Program-made: the position numbers and the translations under genes | Assembly: GCF_043290135.1 (NCBI RefSeq) | Contig: NC_134710.1 | Coordinates: 9,969,821-10,033,820 of the forward strand | Source of the DNA: Rhipicephalus microplus | Lineage: Eukaryota; Arthropoda; Arachnida; Ixodida; Ixodidae | Reading direction: 5' to 3' | DNA length: 64,000 nt | The notes under the pieces: model-generated | What the model was told of the DNA's origin: nothing | What the model saw: only the letters and a program-made list of their open reading frames with translations | Databases searched by the model: none | Part shown: positions 48,791 to 61,207 of the stretch, in pieces | How positions within the stretch are numbered: position 1 is the first letter of the stretch | Layout: every line of letters begins with the position of its first letter

Positions 48791-50725
48791 CCTCACATTT
48801 TTGGGAAAACTTCTCTAATCGCGAGAATGAATTAGTCTTATACCCCTGTCACACGGCCACTTAAGAGTCTTTTAAGTAAGCGATCTTTTTCCGAAAAGGA
48901 GTTCCTGACGGCAGACACACTGCACAGAGCGAATTCCTTTTCAGAACAAAAACAAGCATGTCACACAAAAAAAGAAACGCGTGGGGATGATTTCATGCCA
49001 TAAAGTGAAACAGGGCCGTCGTGCAGTAGGTTGAGTGATTCTTGTGATGACGCATCACAGGGCGTCTCCGACGTGACGTCAGCTACATTGTTAGCGTTCA
49101 ACGAAGTGATGAACGTTCTGTTGCCTTCCACGTTTCGGCGCCAAGATATTGTTCAATGAGATGACCCGCGAACTCTGCGGACAAAACTCGTAGATGTCAT
49201 AAAATAAATAAAATCGTAGATGCCATAAAACAACTTAGTTTTGAAGGCGCGTGCGCAGCCAGGCGCATAAGGATTAGAAAATGAGCTACTGTTTGCCGCA
49301 GCCGCCGCGCACAAAACCGCGGTCACTGCGACGCGATAGGGATCTATGAGCTCCAAGGGTACGCAGCGGTAAGGTAAAGACAGTAAATACGTAAAAAAAC
49401 AATAAGAAGTTAGTTTCGCCGCAAGGGCGAAGCAATAAATGTGACAGCAACAACTTGGAATTTAACGCTGAGAACGTCGAGCAGATCGAAACGTGTGGCG
49501 TGCTGCTAACACACAAATGACGCACGAGAACGATACTCGCAGGACATGAGCGAACAAACGTTCACCGCTCGACACGCAACGCGCTGTTTAAACAAAAACG
49601 ATGCACAATATGTAATCGCAGGTACAGATGAGTACAAACTAACAAGTGTCCCAGTTGCTATACCTCGCTGTGTATGAAAAGCACGCTGTTTTCGCAAAAG
49701 GGGCCTGCGTGTAGAGGCCAAAGTGACCTTTGTGCGCCCGGCAACTAACGTTTTCGTTTCAGTGAAAGCCGCCCAAGGCACATGATTCTCCCCGATTCTC
49801 CCGCCACAGGATAAGCGCTCTCGCACAGGCATCTATCCATGGGGCAAAGTACACGTGAGAGATAAGCACGCATCGGTGCATCGCGACGAGCTCGGCGGCG
49901 AGCGCGGGCGGCTTTTTTTCTTTCAGTGTTCATATATATATACATATACATATGTATACATATACTGTGAAGGACGGCAGTGGAGGCGACGGCAAAAAAA
50001 AAAATAAAAAAACAGCCTAGATCTCGCGCTTTTGCGGCAGCCAGCTGTGCCGTCCCGTCCGTTCACGCGTGTCCCAGGAAGACACACGCGAGTTGTTTTC
50101 ACTGAAATAGATTCTGCTAGCTGTGTTGATCCTTTGAGACTCTCACCTTAGTGAAAAACTCTACCCTCGTCTGTTGGGCCACTCCTAGCCACTATAAGAC
50201 AGCAACGCTTATGTTGGCACTTGCAATTGAGGACCCTCCTCCCTGCCCCATTGCAGGAATCTCCCGGATTCAGAATCCTTGAACTTGGCAGGTATGGATA
50301 TCTGAGCAATGAATATCTTATGAACAGAAGGTATATTTTGTGGAAAAAATACAGTTCGACCTCTCAATATATTTTGTGGAAAAAATACAGTTCGACCTCT
50401 CAAGTTAAAGATTACAAGAAAAAGCACGAATTCTACAATATCGACATTTTTGTTAATATTGAGACGTAATTTGCATCATGTGGTGGTCCAGTTAAACATC
50501 ACCTTGATACCTAACACTAAAGCAAATAAGCAGTTACTTTTATGTTACAACTTTTATTATTACAGTTTTGTTTTAAGGAAGAAAATATTTTTTTAAGTTT
50601 ATCTTCTTCCCATTTCGTCATACGAGAGCTTCCGCCTTCAACTTCCCCATTGCCGTTAATGGGGAACCAATAAAGTTATCATCTTTTCGGCTTAAAGTGA
50701 TTACTTTGCATTTGAAACCGTTTAC
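48791..50725. other. unassigned sequence
   Basis: No gene recognised. Includes a TATA/CATA-rich run at 49932-49964 and a block at 49840-50130 with higher GC. Short frames have no motif. Confidence 0.3.
50332..50403 (+). repeat. two-copy 36-bp tandem duplication
   Basis: tatattttgtggaaaaaata followed by cagttcgacctctcaa is repeated exactly at 50332 and 50368. Confidence 0.93.
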
Positions 50726-52757
50726 CATACTTATTCGAATATAGGTCGACTTTTTTTTTTTTTTGCGAAAATATTGTTCATAACCATCTATCGACCTATA
50801 ATCACGATCAAACCAACCAAAAACGCCGAGCTGATGGCGTTCAGCTGCCACGCCCGCTGTTCTTCAAGCGGTTCCTACTGCATACGCACGTTATACTGTC
50901 GATCCCTCACAAATAACGGCCCCACTTGAAACGAACTTTTGCTTAAAACGAACAATATCCGTGTGACCGTGAAAATATACGTTTGTTCAATGGTACAAAA
51001 TTGCACCTATAACGAACATCTCCGAGTGCCGCTGATCGGTTACAGCGAACGCAGTCATCGGTCTGCCAACTTCCTGGGAAACCAATTTCGACCACCAATC
51101 GGGCATCGGCAAGGTGCCCATACACTCTTATTGTAAAACGCCGATTCTGCCTCCGCGCCCCTCTAGTTGCCACTCTTCCCGACCGCTTTTTGTTACGCAC
51201 CCCTCCGTCCTTGTCCCCCGCTACTCTGAGCACCCGGCATCGCCAGACGAGGCCTGTGTTTTCACACTGCCATCAATCTTTCGAAGACCGGTCGGCCATC
51301 TACCTTGTTTTTCATTGCTGGTACTGTCGTTGGCGTCGCCAGCCTGGAGTGACCAGACCATTTGCCAACATCATCGGCCACCGACTGTATCCGATAGTCT
51401 GCACTAGTGCACGCGCGTACGCTACCCCATCGACTCTGATAATTTGCGATTCGTTTCGTGTTTAGTACTTGTTTTCGCACACTTCGCACTCAACTCAGCA
51501 TGCCTTCCGTGCGCGTGCGGAAGCGCGAAAATGGCTGTGAATTTGCGCGGAACAAATCTCAAAATATCGAAGTTCGGGAGGCCACGCAAACCCGCGAGCG
51601 CAACAAAGCGATTTTTTTACCACGTCTACCGATTTTTCGAACACAGCCGCGCGCACCGATCCAGGCGGCCATGTTTTGACTTCTGTGCGTGCAGGCACTC
51701 TTTCCGAATTTCTCTACGTGCGAGTTTCGTGGACCTTTCAAGCAAGCTACCCAACCTGCCTCCTTCCCGTGTGTTTTGGTTTTCAAGGTTGCCCTCCCGC
51801 CGCATCCTGCCCTCTCTTTAACGCAACTCCTTGCCATTCTCTCGCAAGTCTGCTCACCTATCTTGATCACAACCCCTTCGCCGGTCTCCACCGCTCCGCG
51901 ACGCCCGCCACGCTGGCTCGAATTAGTTTCGATTTCTGGCTACGAATTAGTTTCATTTACTACGAACTTCGGGGTGCAGCGAACGGATGCTGCGTCATGG
52001 TCAGGTTTTGTTATAAGCGGGCTTGACTGTATATCATAAAATCTGAAATAAAGACCCCCCTCCTCCTTTCAGGCTACCTATGCAATTGAGGAAGAAGTTA
52101 CTCGTGCAATAGCAGTGTTTGCGATGAAACCCACGATTTCCCTAGATATTGGCCGTGAAGTCTCTAGTTCCTAGACTGTCTTCCGGTGTGCAGCCACACT
52201 ACTGGCCTGAAGCCTCGCCAGAGAACACTCCTCGCGCTTTGTTCAATTGTGTGATCGGCGTGGCGGGGTGACGGTTCGCATTTGCTTTTGGCGTTGCGCC
52301 GTGCTCCCCACCGGGCTGCAGCAATCAGGCGCCTTCTTCTAACCACCACCACCACAATTTGGTTGTGCGCAGTTGCGACGATGTCACGTCGGCATAGCTA
52401 CACAGGTGACTTCAAGTACTAAGTGATACTGTTTACCAAGAACTCTAGCACAATTGTGTCGTGCAGCGCGAGTTCTGTAAGGGTCGCCAAAAGCAGCGGA
52501 ACCATCTGTTTGCGGGCAGATGTCGTCTTTATGCCTTTCGCCACCTGGCAATCGGCAGCGGTGGTGGCAAGGACGACGTCGTTTGGGAAGTAGCGGATGC
52601 TTGTAAGGAATTCGATGGCATCATCTTGCACAGCTGACAAGATGACGACCCCGGCAGTGATTAGGGCGCTAAGTTGTGTATATAAAGGTGTGCTTTGTTT
52701 CAATTTGTCTCCTTCTAAGCTTAAAAGAAAGCATTGGTCGACCTATATTTGAATTTT
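50726..52757 (+). mobile_element. Tigger-like element, outer member of a nest
   Basis: attcgaatataggtcgac at 50734-50751 is the inverted counterpart of gtcgacctatatttgaat at 52738-52755. The left edge is preceded by TA. Near the right end, 52382 starts MSRRHSYTGDFK, the typical N-terminus of a Tigger transposase (MxRRxxYTxxFK), stopping after about 13 codons. A second element appears to sit inside (about 50898-52031). The outer right end is abraded next to the LINE relic. Confidence 0.55.
50898..52031. mobile_element. possible nested TA-flanked element
   Basis: Left tactgtcgatccctcacaaa (50894 on) and the reverse complement of the right end (tacagtcaagcccgcttata) are similar but only about 60% alike with a small gap. 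Subterminal cacttgaaacgaac and ctacgaacttcgg words fit the cgaac-rich style of the element at 39642. The interior is C-rich with no transposase. Confidence 0.45.
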
Positions 52758-53260
52758 TGTTTTTCTCTCGTAGAACACTTTAAGTAGGGCACGAGCTACA
52801 TTCATGCTCGATTTATTTTCGAGTAAATACAGTAGTTTCACCTGCCATGTTTTGTACCACTCATTAATACACCTATCGTCTTTTTGAAGGGTGAAATGAT
52901 CGCTATTGTTGCAGATGGGACAATAGATAATGCTGCCATCAGTAATTATATGCATGCATGAGGATAAGTTGTCAGGCAGGTAATTAATGTAGATGAGGAA
53001 AAGAAAGGAACCAAGAACACCGACTTGTGGAACACCAGAGGAACCGTAACAAAGGGATTAAGAGCGATTGTTCGCGATAGTGAATTGTTGCCGGTTAGGA
53101 AGTTTCTGAGCCATGTTAGCTGAAGAGAATCTATTTTTAGTGATGCCAGTTTTAAAATCAAGTGACAGTGAGCAACACGATCGAAGGCCTTTGCAAAGTC
53201 AAAAAATAAAAAATCTGTAAATATTCTGCAGTTTTTGGGGCTTTGCGTTTGGGGGGGCAT
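52741..53260 (-). pseudogene. LINE reverse-transcriptase relic
   Basis: Minus-strand RT motifs: FTDFLFFDFAKAFDRVAHCH (motif A, D-F-x-K-A-F-D), SLQLTWLRNFLTGN, then after a frameshift a motif-B-like segment. Then IITDGSIIYCPICNNSDHFTL, where the catalytic (Y/F)ADD is degraded to ITDG, and INEWYKTWQVKLLY. The order and spacing fit CR1/L2/Jockey-type elements. The loss of both Asp residues of motif C makes it dead. Confidence 0.82.
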
Positions 53261-56200
53261 GTTAAGCTTGTCCTAGTGGCAGCATATGTTCCAGCAGCCT
53301 ACAGGCCTACATTTTGTATTACAATAGAACTGCAATAAATTGATTACAGATTACCCGCATTTCACAGTAATACGAATTTTAAGGTTGTTTTGGACAAACT
53401 ATGGTAAATAGAATGCGCTGTGATTTGGTGTTATACGAACAGTCCGTGCAATCACCGCAGATAGTACAAACACTCGATAGGCCGCTGCACACAGGCAGTG
53501 CAACACAGCTTGACTGTGGGAGGAAGGTCCGTTCACGCTTGGCCTCGAAGGGAGTGAATGCAGCAAAACTCGCCGCAATTTCAGTCGGCTCAATGGCTAA
53601 ATGTGACTGGAAAACCACAGCGTGAGGTCGGCGCTAAAAAATTAGTCCGAGACCAATTTTTCCACCATGCAATAGCGAGTCGCCTTCCCACTTCACAGCT
53701 TTGACTGCAACACTGCCCCAGCTCAAACCATATGATGTAAACAACTGGCCGCCAGTTTAACATGGCTGCAAAGGTGGCTAGCTTAAGCGCAGTCAATAAG
53801 CTCACGGCCTAGACAAGGACGCGTTCACCAAGAGCTTGGTTTCGGTTACAATCGTTAAGACCACTGGAAGTGCAGCAGGAGCGAGTCGGCATGCCCCAAC
53901 ATGGCTCGCCTTAGCGCAGCCGGCTGAATCCGTCACCGCTGCTGCGTTCATCGTGTCGTTCTCCCGAAACAACCTTTGAAAAAGTGCCAACTGTTTCTTT
54001 TCAGAGCTTCGCATGGGGGATAGTTTTAATGTTCAAGAAATGGGTAGAATGGAATGAATTATCCAAGTGGCAAAGGTGCTGGCGGCATGTTACGAGAGGT
54101 AGAACGAATGTGACGCGCACGGATGTGGTTTTCAGGTTGCTCTGGCATTTTCTTTTTGCTTTTTACATTTTTTCGTTTACACTTTACAGCATAGTTTTCG
54201 AGTAAGTGAATTTCGAGTTGTTTTCCCGCATTCGCTCCTTTTGAGGCAAAGTGTCTTTCTTTCAGGTGACTTTCTTATGACAGCGAAGGCAGAAAAGTTT
54301 TTTTTAAAATAAGCTTTTTTAGCAAGAACTAGTTGACCCCAACTCATAACTCCAGCCAAGCGCTCGCCACCTAGTGGTCGCGTCTGGAAACAGCGCTAAC
54401 AGGGTCAACCTTGAAAGTAGATGTGCTACCACATTGCGCATGTTGAGAAGCGGCCGCAGAGTTCTTCAATTTTGGCCATGTCACATGCACAGACACAAAA
54501 AAGGAAAAAAAAAAAAGCGATGTCTGAAGGCAATTGTTGTGTGTGACAATGCGTGGAATTGCGGTGAAAAGATGGCAACGTATTGTTATATCTCTTCCCG
54601 AAGGATGCAGACGAAACGAGATGGAGAATGATGCAAATTGTTAACTTGCGCATAGGAAAAGTGATAGACACTATGGTAGTTTGTTCTAATCAATTCTCTT
54701 GCGAAGACCTAATTCTACACTGTGAGTATACCATTATTTATCGTGTGTGCATTCTTATCAATATTCTAGATTCTCTAAGTGCGGAGTATCGTTTCGTTTA
54801 TATAAGCAAGCACTTTAGGAAATTTGTTGTTACATGTGGGACATTTTTCACATATGCTTGTTTTCTGTGCGAGCCATAGTGCTACCCAGTCTCAAATTAA
54901 GCTGCTGCAATCCTTTCCCCGAACATTTTTAATTTCCCGTGTGTGTATAGACGCACACAAACACGCACGAGAAGGTCGTGCATATGTAACTGCGTGTAGG
55001 TATATTTGTGCGTACGTATATCTGCTTTGAATATGACCTACTGCCAACACGAACAAGCGAATATTAGGATGCACACGACCTAATTCATTAGACACCTAAT
55101 AACATGGATCAGCGGACAGAAAGCAAGGAGCACTCATATTGCAGTCTAAACTGCGATTTGCCTTATCTCTAGATACACTGGCCCAGGCATATTTCCGTTT
55201 TGTAATCATGTGAACGACATGCGTATTCAGCTTTTGACGGGACAGGGGCACTCAATGGGCAGCACGAGTCTGCAGCGTAGTTATCTCGAAAACTGATAAA
55301 GCCTTGCCTGTAGCAGGGTAGCAACGCAGCTCAAAAGTGCTAGCGCCTTTCATAGAGTCCTGCTAGACTTGAGCAGTTGCCTTCTTCAACCGTGGGCTCA
55401 GTAGGAAGGTTCTTCAACTTGAAGTTAATGATCTGGTTCGCTGAAGAGGCTCAATGTTTGCGCTCACCGCACAACTATTTCCGCTGTTTCACCAGTGAAA
55501 TCCTTAATGCTAATGAGAATAAGAGGGTCTGCAGCCACCACTCTTAAGCCATCCGCGAAGCAACGCGATCCGGTACCATAATCAAGAAACTTCAGCACAG
55601 TGCCAAGCGAAAGTGTCGTGTTGACCCTGTTAAGCACAGCCATCATTGATTTTTCAACCACTGTTGCCAGCACAGGGAGCATTTTCTAGAGTTGCAAATA
55701 AAGTTATTAATGATCAGCTTTAAGCTATTTTTGGCTAATCCTAAGATACGAATTAGTATCATCGAGATTCTGCTATACAAGAGTAGTGGGCGCTCTGGTT
55801 CATCCTGTACAAAAGAGTCTGTATTATCCACTCTTAAAGGGGCGGTAAGCCACAGTTGACCTTATTTCTAATTGTGTCCGATTTGCCCAATCACATCGCT
55901 ACTCAATGTTGTCTGCATGCTGACAAGTTGAACACAGATTATAAATTAAATACGTGATCGCAGGCTTTTTCATTGTCATTATCATTAGTTACCCAACAGA
56001 TACTACGCAGCCAATTCAGCCGAAGGCAAATTTCAATGTTAGTGCCTGTCGAGGTGACAATTTTCAAAACATTTCAAAAACTAAAGAACATTGTGGTTAC
56101 TTTTAACCAACAAATTTTACAATTATTTAAACTGCAATAACTAGAGCCTTCAGCATATTTTGTAACTGCTGGCTAAAATACCGCTCTGAATAGGGGTGTG

Positions 56201-56719
56201 TGAATATTTTTTAATAGTGTTTGATATTTGATTCGCACTCGTTTTATTATTCGGACTTCCTGAAGACAAATACAGTAAAACCTCGTTAATTCCAAGTCAC
56301 TGGGGCCGCGAGAAATCTTCGAATCAAGCGGACTTTTGAATTAATAGAACATACAAAAAAATTAGGATGCAAGGTGGAACTATTCAAAGTAATCAAGGCT
56401 CGTCGTTTGTTGCGCCGGTTAGCTTGCGGCTCCAAAGGTTATGTTTTCCAGCAAAACCTGGTGGCCTAAACTCCTCAGAACCGTTTGATAAAGTTCTTGA
56501 CTGACTGACTGACTGACTGTCGTGATCAACTGAAATATATGCTTGTGGAAACAAGACATCTTCACTGCAACACAGCAGTGACACGCAGGCAGCATGTGGC
56601 CTGCTCCTAGCTTTGTCAGCATGTCATGATGCGACCATTTCCACATATAATTAGGAATTTAATAATGGCCAGAAGAAATGATCTATGAAACTTTCTAACC
56701 TAGTTTTCAAAGTAGGTGT
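53261..56719. other. unassigned sequence with Tigger-like edges
   Basis: atacgaattagtatcatcga to gattctgcta at about 55746-55777 is the reverse complement of a Tigger-type end (compare 21616), and cagtaaaacctcgttaattc at 56274 is another. Minus frames at 55464-55831 could be transposase debris. A (tgac)n run is at 56500-56519. No host exon recognised. Confidence 0.35.
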
Positions 56720-56722
56720 TGC

Positions 56723-57236
56723 TGGCAAGAACGCTGCCTATAGTGCAAAGGCGCGAATTGCTAGAGCATTTGGAAAACAGAGGTTTGCATACACTGGGAA
56801 TTCTGCCAAACTGTCTTTTATTAATTTCTTTACAATCCCAGAACATATCGATATGTAGGGTTTAACGTCCCAAAACCACCTTATGATTGAGAGATGCCGT
56901 AGTGGAGGGCTCCGGAAATTTCGACCACCTGGGGTTCTTTAACGTGCACCCAAATCTGAGCACACGGGCCTACAACATTTCCGCCTCCATCGGAAATGCA
57001 GCCGCCGCAGCCGGGATTCGAATCCGCGACCTGCGGGTCAGCCGCCGAGTGCCTTAGCCACTAGACCACCGCGGCGGGGCAATCCCAGAACATATGGATA
57101 AACCAAAACCCGCTTGTGCAAAGGCGCGCATCGCTAGAGCATTTGGAAATCAGAGGTTTGCATGCACTGGGAATTTTGCCAAAGTGTCTTTTATTAATTT
57201 CTTTAGAATCCCAAAACATATGGGTAAACCAAAACC
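56723..57236. repeat. 126-bp tandem duplication split by a SINE
   Basis: gcaaaggcgcg(a/c)(a/c)t(t/c)gctagagc, cagaggtttgcat and tcttttattaatttcttta occur in order at 56744-56848 and 57117-57220. Removing the SINE (and one target duplicate) leaves a 126-bp period. The catatgg(a/g)taaaccaaaaccc edge at 57091 and 57217 gives the same period. Confidence 0.85.
56849..57079 (-). mobile_element. Ruka-type SINE, near full length
   Basis: Reverse-complement orientation: it ends at the right with accaccgcggcgggg and has ggattcgaatccgcgacctg (B box region). It is flanked by a perfect 16-bp duplication, caatcccagaacatat (56833-56848 and 57080-57095). Confidence 0.96.
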
Positions 57237-57559
57237 CGCTGTCGTTGCAAAAAACCCACAATGCTGCCCACACGTCACCGCTGTGTTGCAGTGAAGCACA
57301 TCTCGTTTTCCGCAGGCACACATTTCGGTTGACCAGGAGATTGTTTTTGTTTGTGTGTTTGTTTTTTTTTCCTTTTTTTTTTTGCACTGTAAGTACCAAG
57401 GCTAGGGTAGTTCAGCTGCCACTCATTAGTATCTCTACGTCGCATTGCCTTGTGGCTAATAAAGGCTATTGTTTCCACAGATTTGCCACGAAACTAGCTT
57501 CACACCCAAAATTTATCTATTTGTACTGCTCTACTTTTAAATAAAAAGATAATTGGATA
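57237..57559. other. unassigned sequence
   Basis: T-rich (57361-57384); nothing recognised. Confidence 0.4.
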
Positions 57560-58760
57560 TTAAAAGGGCCAGCAACTACAAAAAACATGAAATGAGATGA
57601 CTCCACTGATGGAAAGATAGTGTGTCACATTAACTCAATCAGCCGTTTTAGTGGTAGGTGGATTTATATTTTTATTTCTTTGCAAATAATGACCTGTGCA
57701 ACATCTGGCGGTAAAAATATTAATGATGTGATGTACCAGGACACGTGATTGTAGATTATTTATGACGTCAACGATTTATTTTTTCTGTATTATAGTATTG
57801 TTAGCTTCTTAATATTATAAAAATATTGCTCCATAAAAATGTGCATATAAAAGCCTGTGTTAGTAGTATGCATTAAATTGGCACTGCCTTCGCGTGATGG
57901 AATGATCCCACGTGCTTCAGCAGGTCTTGAGCAACTTTTCAAGGGGCTTATGCAACGTGCGTGCAGATTCCAGGTCGCTGAGGTTTTGGAGCAACATAGA
58001 CCTACACTGAATCTTTGAAATATGCACCCTGCTACTCGACATGGCCGTGCATATGCGTAGTGGCATTTTGGTGACTTGGCTTGGCTCGAATATCTAGAGA
58101 GTAACGATGCCGGTACAATCCAACTATATGACACAGGCACAAGCTACCTTGTTTACAGGCATGCACAACGTAGTACAAATACAGGGAAAATTTATACGAT
58201 TCCACATCATTCACCGCAGTGGTCTAGTGCCTCAAGCACTTGGGTGCTGACCCGCAGGCCACGTGATGGAATCCGGCCACCAGCGGCCACGTTTTTAACG
58301 AAGTTGAAAATGCTTGAGGCCCGTGTGCTTAGATTTAAGTGCACGTTAAAGAACTCCAGGTGGTCGAAATTTTCAGCGCCCTTCGCCACGGGGTCTCTCA
58401 TAATCATATCGTGGTTTTGGGACCTCAAGCTTCAATAGTTGGTTTATTAAAATGCCACATCATCTCATTGTAACAGCTTGTTATTTTCAAAAACAGTTGA
58501 AAAGCTCAAAATGAAGGTGGTCGACGACAGCTTCCACAATTCGCTAGGAGAGCTGGTCGCATCGCTGTAACTTCTCATTGTTGCTGGAAGACTAGTATAT
58601 GTGTTTGGAGCCTTTCAGATAGAAAAATACTGCTTGTGCATTCTTTTGGGATTCACTACTGCGATTACAAACACTCAAAGTGTGACCTTTCTGTCGTGCT
58701 GTAAAGAGATGGGTAGAGAAAAATTTATTGTTGAGGTCCCTTTAAACAATTTTCATAAGT
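57560..58760 (+). repeat. interspersed repeat (second copy of 26200-26930) split by a SINE
   Basis: Collinear with 26200-26930 across, for example, aattggcactgccttcgcgt, cgtgcatatg and gttattttcaaaaacagttg, and ending gaggtccctttaaa. The SINE at 58211-58454 interrupts it; the homologous point in the other copy (26594) is uninterrupted. Confidence 0.75.
58211..58454 (+). mobile_element. Ruka-type SINE (diverged)
   Basis: It begins tcaccgcagtggtctagtgc and has a decayed B box, gtgcacgttaaagaactcca and ataatcatatcgtggttttg. A 9-bp duplication ccacatcat flanks it (58202-58210, 58455-58463). Confidence 0.93.
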
Positions 58761-60247
58761 TAATGCCATTTTAGTTACATGGGGGAGATAGCTGATTGCT
58801 GAGACTGTTGCTTCGGCGACAATATAGCTTAAAACAGAACTCTTGTGATCAATATGGCATCGATTGGGGCGTATGTACATGGGGTGCATTCATCTAGGTA
58901 ATTCATTAATGAAAACAAGAAAAGTTGCCACATCTCATTTTGTTGAGAATTCTTGTTGTTGCTGATTATTCAAAACACTATTAGAAAAATATTTGATTTC
59001 GAATATCCACAATTCCATTCATTATTCAAAATTTTTAAATATTCGTACGCATCTCATATAAACTACAACAATTTAGAAAGCCTAGAACTCCATGTGCATT
59101 TGTGCCCACTTTGCTCTGTGTTCAGTAGATGTGCCAAACTGCTGCACTTTAACTCACTTTTGCAGGTCACCGCACGCAGCTTCAAGCACTTGGCATCACT
59201 ACTCACCCTCCTGCAGTCTTTCATTCCAACACAGTAAACAGCCATCTTGTTCTTTAATTAACCCTTTACGTGTTTCGGTTTTTCTGCATCCCATCCGTAG
59301 TTAAAGCAGCAATGGCGGAGTTAAAGAAACAATTTCTTTAACTATGCAGCATACGGCCCAGAGACAGGAGACAGCAACGTAGCGACCACGATTCTTGGGC
59401 AGCAGCAATCTGCCAGCACGGGTGACAGCATCCTGGCAGCACACAGTCTGACCCTTTTGAAGAACACAGTAGGGCGACGCACACTCGCACTGCATAACAC
59501 GTGCCACTATCGCTGGACAGCTGGTGCGCATGGTTCCCACTAGTTTTGCACAGTGATTTGGAGCTATTGCAGTAATAGGAACTAAAGAACATAACAACGT
59601 TTCTGCTACTCTTCTTTCAACTTCGTCATGATGGGGTTTAATGTATTCTCCTTGGACAGGCAGTACCCGATATGTCCAACTCGATAGAGATCGTCAAATA
59701 GTTCAATATTTCGATGAATCAAAACTATAGTGTATTTAAGACTCCAGCTCTCAAAGGTGTTTTAGGAAATTGTAACAAGCGCTAACATGCCAATTCGCTC
59801 AATGTTGTGAAGAACGTTATGCTGTTTGCTTCTTGCTCTGCATTTATACTGCTAGTAGTGCGGATTTCCACGTTGCTCCTATGCACGGTTCCAGTAGTCA
59901 ATAAAGAGCCTTAGTCTTCCCAGTATTGGTAAAGCGTAGCGTATAGACTCTTTCAATGTTTACAAACACAGACCCTTGATAACATCCGGTTTTCTTCACC
60001 GACGTGCCTTAATAACCTCGGTGGACAACAAGAGCTTTAGAAAATAGACCACCAATTTCTCCAGTTATCTTCTCTTATTAGGTACATTATGTTAGAATCA
60101 ATGTTCTTTTGAGCTTCATAGAACTTGTAAAACATTCCCTTGTACTTTACGCATGTTCCTTTTATGTGAAAAACGAAAGGGAGACTTTCCTTATCATTAA
60201 AAAGAACATGAAAACATGCTTCAGTTTCGACGTTAGCAGCTGGTAAA
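58761..60247. other. unassigned sequence
   Basis: No gene recognised. A candidate acceptor at 59164 leads to a short stop-limited frame, not convincing as a TIA1 exon. An AT-rich attcgaat-type block lies at 58965-59050. Confidence 0.35.
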
Positions 60248-60389
60248 TGAGTGAGTGAGCAAACTTTATTTAACCAGCAGATTGAGGCGTCGGCCTAAGC
60301 CGCGCCAGGGGTGGTGGAGAGACCCTGTCTCTCAGCGGCCTCCCGTGCTCACTGGATGGCCCATATTTGATCTGTCCGATCTGAGCTGA

Positions 60390-60748
60390 TCAGGGCGGCT
60401 CTCCACCGCGCCCCAAGCTGTTCTGGGGAGACACATTGGCGTCCAGTATCAGTGTGCATTCCCATAACATATGCTCTAGGGTGGTGCGTCTCATGCTACA
60501 TAGCTTACACGAGTCATCTGGGTATAGTTTGGGGTAGATGCGATTTAGGTGCTTCGGGTTGGGAAATGTTCTAGTTTGAAGTCGCCTCCAATCAACCTCC
60601 TGAGATCTGTCTAATGTGGAGCTAGGTGGTGGAAATCTGCGCCTCAACTTTTGGTAGAATTGGATAATGTCGCAGAACCTAAACATTGTGTCCCTCTCCC
60701 ACCACTCCTCTCCTCCCAGCACCTCATGTGAAGCTCCATCGCGAGTGA
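60390..60748 (-). pseudogene. LINE C-terminal tail with Cys-rich element
   Basis: Minus frame: FYQKLRRRFPPPSSTLDRSQ, VDWRRLQTRTFPNPKHLNRI and YPDDSCKLCSMRRTTLEHMLW ECT. The C..C..(x)nH...C pattern matches the zinc-knuckle-like tail of these elements (compare HKCDACDG at about 5130). The frame ends past 60400. Confidence 0.85.
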
Positions 60749-60818
60749 TGGCGTCTCTCATAATCATATGGTGGTTTTGGGATGTTAAACCCCACATATC
60801 AATCAATCAATCAATCCA
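60749..60818 (+). repeat. Ruka-type SINE 3' end inside the LINE tail
   Basis: gcgtctctcataatcatatg, ggtggttttgggatgttaaa and a (caat)n run match the last 70 bp of the SINE at 24820, oriented opposite to the LINE. It separates the RNase H part from the C-terminal tail. Confidence 0.9.
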
Positions 60819-60829
60819 TCGAGAGTGCG

Positions 60830-61207
60830 GTAAGTGAGACCTCGCACTACGCGGTGAGCCTCCTCGTTGAGGTGGGGAATGACGGACGCAAACGGGATGT
60901 GGGCTGGGAACCATATAATATACCTTTCTTCAAATTCCTCGGATGATATGAGATTTGCCTTGCGGAAGAGTATGTTGGCTGCCTCGGTAGATATTCTTCC
61001 TCGTGCATAGTTAAGGATTGCCGACTGCGAGTTGCTGATGACATACCTACACTTTGGGGAAATTATGGCCTGTGCAATAGCCACCTCTTCAGCGATTTCT
61101 GAATTATCCGAGCATATGGAGCACGCGTTTACGCATTTGCGGTCGGTGTTTATTACTGCCGCAACGTAGGATTTGTGACTTGGGTACTCCGCTGTGTCTA
61201 CGAACAC
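60830..61207 (-). pseudogene. LINE RNase H domain
   Basis: The minus frame FVDTAEYPSHKSYVAAVINT has an initial Asp, then EIAEEVAIAQAI (the Glu motif). YVISNSQSAILNYARG follows, where the usual SDSQ reads SNSQ, losing a catalytic Asp. It ends with IIWFPAHIPFASV and LNEEAHRVVRGLTYR. Confidence 0.87.

Noticed and set aside
52071..52175. Good acceptor (cctcctttcag) followed by a frame, considered as the terminal TIA1 exon
   Set aside because: In the required phase it gives a short basic peptide unlike any TIA1 tail and lies in decayed transposon sequence.
59165..59302. Acceptor cacttttgcag and a Ser/Pro/His-rich frame, considered as the terminal TIA1 exon
   Set aside because: The encoded residues lack the Gln/Tyr/Gly bias of the family and the region has no other support.
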